In this document: positions 5,170 through 8,845 of the stretch, one piece after another | Numbering within the stretch: position 1 is the stretch's first letter | Layout: every line of letters starts with the position of its first letter | NCBI GenBank assembly: GCA_037441765.1 | Contig: JBBIRM010000118.1 | Location: 1 to 8,845, forward strand | Source of the DNA: JBBIRM01 sp037441765 | GTDB taxonomy: Bacteria; Desulfobacterota; BSN033; UBA1163 | Direction of reading: 5' to 3' | DNA length: 8,845 nt | The notes under the pieces: generated by a model | Seen by the model: only the letters and a program-made list of their open reading frames with translations | Told to the model about the DNA's origin: nothing | Database searches by the model: none | Made by a program: the position numbers and the translations under genes

Positions 5170-7509
5170 CTCCCTAAGGAGGGTCAATGCCACCTCTTTC
5201 GATCTCTCTCCCACCTCTCTGGTGGGCCCCACACAGGAAGGGCACCCCCATTGGCAATCGCATTGGGAGATCAATTTCATCGTATTCTCAAGAAGCGCTT
5301 GGGTATCTTCAAAAAGTTGATGGCTGAACCCCATTCCACCAGGGTAATTATCATAAAGGAAAAGAGTTGGTTCAAAAAGGTCCATCCCTTCCAAAGGAAA
5401 TTCCTCAGAAGCATCGAAGGAAGAATAAATTCCCTTCGAATTTCTGGTGAGTCGGAGGAACCACTTTGCCCCCCGATCCCCTACACATCGGTTGATATCA
5501 TGGGGGGCGCACATCAGATGAAGTGCAGAAATTGAATGGAGTGCATATGACAGTCCTAAGATTCCATCGATCACTTCCTGACGGGAGTAAGGAATCTTTT
5601 CTAAACCACTTTTTCTAAAAGTAATCCAATAGGAGGTCGTGTGAAAGTGAAGGTCTGGAAGTTCAATCTTCCCATAGCCTAAGTTCTCCTGGCTATAGAA
5701 CTGGATCTTCTTATAACCCACTACCCGAGTGGCCACTTTAACCTCGCCATGTTCATAGATGAGGGCTTCTCCTTCTCTCCTTTCGAAACTATCCAAGATG
5801 GAGACATCCGTATAGTCGATCGCCTCTGTATAATAATCTCCGCGCATCTTCTTAACGTAAGCCCTCCGATTGTGATAGTCCAGTTTTTCAACTAAGTAGG
5901 TTTCCGACTCGCAGAGATAAACTGCTCCTTCATATAGTGTGGTATGGGCGCTGGTGAAATCGACTTCAGCAATCACCTCTTGCTTCTTCTTCGTTTCATC
6001 GACCACCACAAAATTATCCTCTGACGTAGAACGGAGACTTACCTTCTCAGCGGGGTATGCCTCCTGAGCCCAGTACCAATGATTGCCCGAATGTCGAAGG
6101 GTCCCCTTCTCCTCAAGGTATTCTAACATCTCCCTTAAATCTTCTCGACCGAAGGATTCTCCCTCTGTAAAAGGAAGTTCAAATGCAGCGCACTGTAGGT
6201 GGCTTAAGAGGATGAGGAGATTATCTGGATTGATCAATCCATGCTCTGGAGATCTCTCGAAAAAGTATTCGGGGTTTTCGACGATGAATTGATCAAGAGG
6301 TTGACTCCGGGCAATCAACACGACCAGAGATTTTTCGGAACGTCTCCCCACCCTGCCTGCCTGTTGATAAGTACTGGCAATCGTTCCAGGATAGCCTGCT
6401 ATGAGGCAGACCTCCAGATCCCCAATATCAATTCCAAGTTCGAGGGCATTGGTGGAGACAACCGCTTTGACCTCTTTTTCCCTTAACCCTCTTTCAATCT
6501 CCCTGCGAACCTTTGGAAGGTATCCTCCTCGATATCCCCGTATCCTACCCCTCTCCTCTAATCTTTTCTCAAATCGATCCTTCAAATACTTGGTCAACAC
6601 TTCGACCTGGAGTCGGCTGGTTGCAAAGAGGATGGTCTGGATTCCTTCTTTAATAAAAGGAGAGGCTAAGAGCCTGGCTGCCTTAATATGGCTTCCACGG
6701 ATCCCCAATTCCTTATTGATCACCGGAGGATTGTAAAATATAAAAATCTTTTCTGAAGATGGTGCGCCACTTCGATCGATGAGGTATACCCTCCTTTCAA
6801 GGAGCCTTTCTGCAAGTTCTTTGGGGTTGGCAATCGTTGCTGAGCAACAGATAAACTGGGGCCTCGATCCATAAAACCGACATATTCTGTCCATCCTCCT
6901 CAGGACATTGGTCATATGGGAACCAAAGACACCTCTGTAGGTGTGGAGTTCATCCACTACAATAAACCTTATGTTTTGAAAGAAGGAAACCCATTTAGTG
7001 TGATGAGGAAGGATGCCGGTATGAAGCATATCAGGGTTTGTGATGACAATATCTCCACGTGAACGGATGGCCTGTCTCACCTCTGGTGGTGTATCCCCAT
7101 CGTAGGTAAATGTGGCCAAAGGGATCTGGAGATGATCGATCAAGCATTGAAGCTCGACCATCTGATCTTGAGAAAGGGCCTTGGTGGGGAAGAGATAGAG
7201 GGCCTTTGAATGGGGGAAACTAAATCTTGTATTTAGGACAGGAAGGTTATAGCACAAAGTTTTTCCTGAAGCGGTAGGGGTTACCACGACTACATCTTTT
7301 CCTTCTTTTATTGCATCAAGGGCCTCTGCCTGGTGGGAATAGAGTTGTTGAATCCCTATTTTTTGTAATATCTCTTTTAAAAGGGGATGGATAAATGAAG
7401 GAAAAGGACGGTACTCTCCATCTCTCTTTTTAAAAGTTCTTAATTCGGTGATGCAAGGTGAAATGGAGCTTGACCGTCGCCAGGATTGAATGATCTCTTC
7501 AATTTGCAC
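5158..7509 (-). CDS. mrfA: MrfA/YprA-type DExH DNA helicase with C-terminal zinc-binding domain
   Basis: This is a 783-residue superfamily 2 helicase, close to the length of Bacillus YprA/MrfA (about 750). It starts at GTG 7509; the upstream purines (GAGAGA) are only a modest ribosome binding site. Motifs run in order: TPTASGKT (77-84, ATP binding), YDGDTPPE (136-143), ITNPDMLHTGILPHHTKW (156-173), DELH (186-189, ATP hydrolysis), SAT (223-225), RGYRGGYLPK (324-333), STNALELGIDIG (352-363) and QQAGRVGRR (382-390). The C-terminal DUF1998-type region ends in C750-x-C752-x3-C756-x2-C759, the expected zinc cluster, with C667 a possible extra. In B. subtilis MrfA drives ATP-dependent DNA unwinding in repair of mitomycin C lesions together with the exonuclease MrfB, encoded next. 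The stop codon is TAG at 5160-5158. All key residues are present and no frameshift was seen. Confidence 0.93.
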   Translation of the reverse strand: MQIEEIIQSWRRSSSISPCITELRTFKKRDGEYRPFPSFIHPLLKEILQKIGIQQLYSHQAEALDAIKEGKDVVVVTPTASGKTLCYNLPVLNTRFSFPHSKALYLFPTKALSQDQMVELQCLIDHLQIPLATFTYDGDTPPEVRQAIRSRGDIVITNPDMLHTGILPHHTKWVSFFQNIRFIVVDELHTYRGVFGSHMTNVLRRMDRICRFYGSRPQFICCSATIANPKELAERLLERRVYLIDRSGAPSSEKIFIFYNPPVINKELGIRGSHIKAARLLASPFIKEGIQTILFATSRLQVEVLTKYLKDRFEKRLEERGRIRGYRGGYLPKVRREIERGLREKEVKAVVSTNALELGIDIGDLEVCLIAGYPGTIASTYQQAGRVGRRSEKSLVVLIARSQPLDQFIVENPEYFFERSPEHGLINPDNLLILLSHLQCAAFELPFTEGESFGREDLREMLEYLEEKGTLRHSGNHWYWAQEAYPAEKVSLRSTSEDNFVVVDETKKKQEVIAEVDFTSAHTTLYEGAVYLCESETYLVEKLDYHNRRAYVKKMRGDYYTEAIDYTDVSILDSFERREGEALIYEHGEVKVATRVVGYKKIQFYSQENLGYGKIELPDLHFHTTSYWITFRKSGLEKIPYSRQEVIDGILGLSYALHSISALHLMCAPHDINRCVGDRGAKWFLRLTRNSKGIYSSFDASEEFPLEGMDLFEPTLFLYDNYPGGMGFSHQLFEDTQALLENTMKLISQCDCQWGCPSCVGPTREVGERSKEVALTLLREILK

Positions 7510-7564
7510 AAATCAATCTCTCAGATCGTCAAATTAAATAATAGATATAGTTGGGGGTTGAACC

Positions 7565-8737
7565 TCAAATCTCCCCTTTTTCATAGGCCTTAAAAAAGGC
7601 GTCAACTACCTCCTGGTCAAATTGTGTTCCGGAACATTTCCTCAATTCTTCAATGGCTTTCTCCTTGCTCAATGCACTTCTATAAGGCCGGTCCGTAGTC
7701 ATGGCATCATAGGTATCCGCCACAGCCACAATCTTTGCTATCAGGGGAATGTCCTCACCTCTCAACCCCTCAGGATATCCCTTACCATCAATATGTTCAT
7801 GATGATATTTGACTCCAGGGACAATCTCTTTTAGCGGTCGAATATGCTCAATAATTTCTGCCCCCATATTGGAATGCTGTTTGATCATATTAAACTCCTC
7901 TGGAGTTAATCGATCAGGTTTTCGAAGAATATAATCTTCGATACCAATTTTTCCCACATCATGAAGCACAGAGGCAATTTTTAACCACTTTTTTTCTAAT
8001 AAGCCCAAAGAGAGATAATTTGCTGTGGCTAAACTGTACGAGGTCACCCTCTGAGTATGTCCCCCTGTATAGGGATCTCGCTTCTCAATCGCATCGGCAA
8101 GGGATTCTGCGGTTTGAAAGAACATCTCCTCCAACTCATGATAAAGCCTTGAGTTATCCAGGGCAATTGCTACCTGATCAGACAATGAGATGAAAAGGGA
8201 GAGATCCTCCTTATTGAATGCCTCATCTCCCTTCTTATTGATCGCCTCCAAAACGCCAATCACCCTCCCCTTTACCTTCAAAGGTACACAGATGAGATTT
8301 CGTGTCTTAAACTCTGTCCGTTCATCAACCCCTTTGAAAAATCGAGGCTCTTTATCAGGGGCATTGACGATCAGAGGCTTTCCCTCCCTAGCCACCCATC
8401 CACCTACCCCTTCTCCCATATTTAGGTAAATGGTTTTAATCTCCTCCTCCCGATCCCCTAAGGCGACATCGAAATAGAGTTGCTGTCTCTGTTCATCGAC
8501 CAGAAGAAGAGAACCGACCTCTGCTTTCATTAATTGGGTGGCAGCATTGATCGCCCTTCTCTTTACCTCCCTGTGGTCCAGCGTTGAATTTAAAATTTGG
8601 CCCAGTTGGGAAAGCATGGTTAACCTCTCCGCTCTCTCCTCAATGCGTTTTAATTTATTTACCCATTGATTGAGGTCAATCCTCTTTTCATTTTTTTTAA
8701 CCTTCTTCTTCTCCGCATCTTTATCCATCTTCTTCAT
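7565..8737 (-). CDS. GAF-HD-GYP signalling protein, likely cyclic-di-GMP phosphodiesterase
   Basis: This is a 390-residue cytoplasmic protein with no membrane segment. The start at ATG 8737 has AGGAGAG about five bases upstream. A Lys-rich N-terminus and short coiled-coil linker (to about 40) lead to a GAF sensor domain (about 40-198). The HD-GYP domain (about 205-390) follows. It has H227 in GGHTQRV, H259-D260 in VLHDVGKIGI, H288 in KQHSNMG, H312-H313 and G320-Y321-P322 in HHEHIDGKGYPEGL, and D341 in VADTYDAM. All metal- and substrate-binding motifs are intact, so it should hydrolyse cyclic di-GMP (or cGAMP in some relatives). The GAF ligand cannot be predicted. Its stop is 55 bases before the GTG of mrfA on the same strand, with only a weak internal promoter candidate, so the two may be co-transcribed. 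A role in DNA-damage or drug response is inference from position alone. Confidence 0.9.
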   Translation of the reverse strand: MKKMDKDAEKKKVKKNEKRIDLNQWVNKLKRIEERAERLTMLSQLGQILNSTLDHREVKRRAINAATQLMKAEVGSLLLVDEQRQQLYFDVALGDREEEIKTIYLNMGEGVGGWVAREGKPLIVNAPDKEPRFFKGVDERTEFKTRNLICVPLKVKGRVIGVLEAINKKGDEAFNKEDLSLFISLSDQVAIALDNSRLYHELEEMFFQTAESLADAIEKRDPYTGGHTQRVTSYSLATANYLSLGLLEKKWLKIASVLHDVGKIGIEDYILRKPDRLTPEEFNMIKQHSNMGAEIIEHIRPLKEIVPGVKYHHEHIDGKGYPEGLRGEDIPLIAKIVAVADTYDAMTTDRPYRSALSKEKAIEELRKCSGTQFDQEVVDAFFKAYEKGEI

Positions 8738-8770
8738 TCTTTCTCTCCTAATTAAAAAAGATTAACCAAT

Positions 8771-8788
8771 TTTGTCATTTTTGTCATC
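8771..8788. repeat. two tandem 9-bp repeats upstream of the HD-GYP gene
   Basis: TTTGTCATT is followed directly by TTTGTCATC, two 9-base units differing only in the last base, 34-51 bases before the ATG at 8737. Tandem direct repeats just upstream of a gene can bind a regulator, but the DNA is AT-rich and no family site is recognised. No good sigma70 promoter was found between 8738 and the window end, so the real promoter may lie outside the window. Confidence 0.3.
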
Positions 8789-8845
8789 AAAATTTTTTTA
8801 AGATTTGATATTCATAGAGTTATGGTTAATAATAAGGCTAAGAAA

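Noticed and set aside
5089..5535. 148-residue plus-strand ORF.
   Set aside because: It lies almost wholly antisense to mrfA, encodes low-information sequence and has no ribosome binding site or family resemblance. It is a shadow of the real gene.
7510..7564. Possible internal promoter for mrfA (TTGAGG, then TATTAT 19 bases later).
   Set aside because: The -35 match is poor and the spacer too long, and the -35 overlaps the stop codon region of the upstream gene. It is too weak to list.

Overview
The window looks like an AT-leaning, mostly chromosomal stretch from an anaerobic or facultatively anaerobic bacterium. Evidence for this is strong Shine-Dalgarno sites, a ferredoxin-type protein behind a near-consensus FNR box, and housekeeping-type genes with no transposases, phage genes or CRISPR. 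The mix of an FNR-type site, a GAF/HD-GYP protein and this ferredoxin family would fit a deltaproteobacterium-like (Desulfobacterota-type) lineage. That placement is an impression, not a measurement.

Layout. Bases 1-261 hold little beyond a possible 35-residue ORF. Bases 262-654 (minus) encode a 130-residue protein whose core is nine uninterrupted heptads. The 525-base divergent intergenic region 655-1179 carries a sigma70-type promoter for that gene, a long imperfect inverted repeat (727-799 / 900-962), an FNR-like site and an AT-rich hairpin. Bases 1180-1956 (plus) encode a ferredoxin-like protein with a cysteine-containing C-terminal domain. A strong hairpin at 2139-2169 separates it from a convergent 54-residue FmdB-type zinc-ribbon gene (2189-2353, minus) with its own near-consensus promoter and a palindrome at the predicted start site.

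From 8737 down to 2551 lies a four-gene minus-strand run: a GAF/HD-GYP protein (likely cyclic-di-GMP phosphodiesterase), a DExH helicase of the MrfA/YprA family, a DEDD exonuclease with TPRs of the MrfB/YprB family, and an MFS transporter whose start overlaps the end of mrfB.

The most informative part is the mrfA-mrfB pair. In Bacillus subtilis these proteins form a helicase-nuclease system that repairs mitomycin C-type DNA lesions independently of UvrABC. Here the pair is followed, with gene overlap, by a putative exporter and preceded by a second-messenger-type signalling protein. This suggests a possible sense/export/repair unit, but the functional link is inference from order and spacing only. 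The mrfA-mrfB junction can also form two mutually exclusive RNA hairpins, which might set the ratio of helicase to nuclease.
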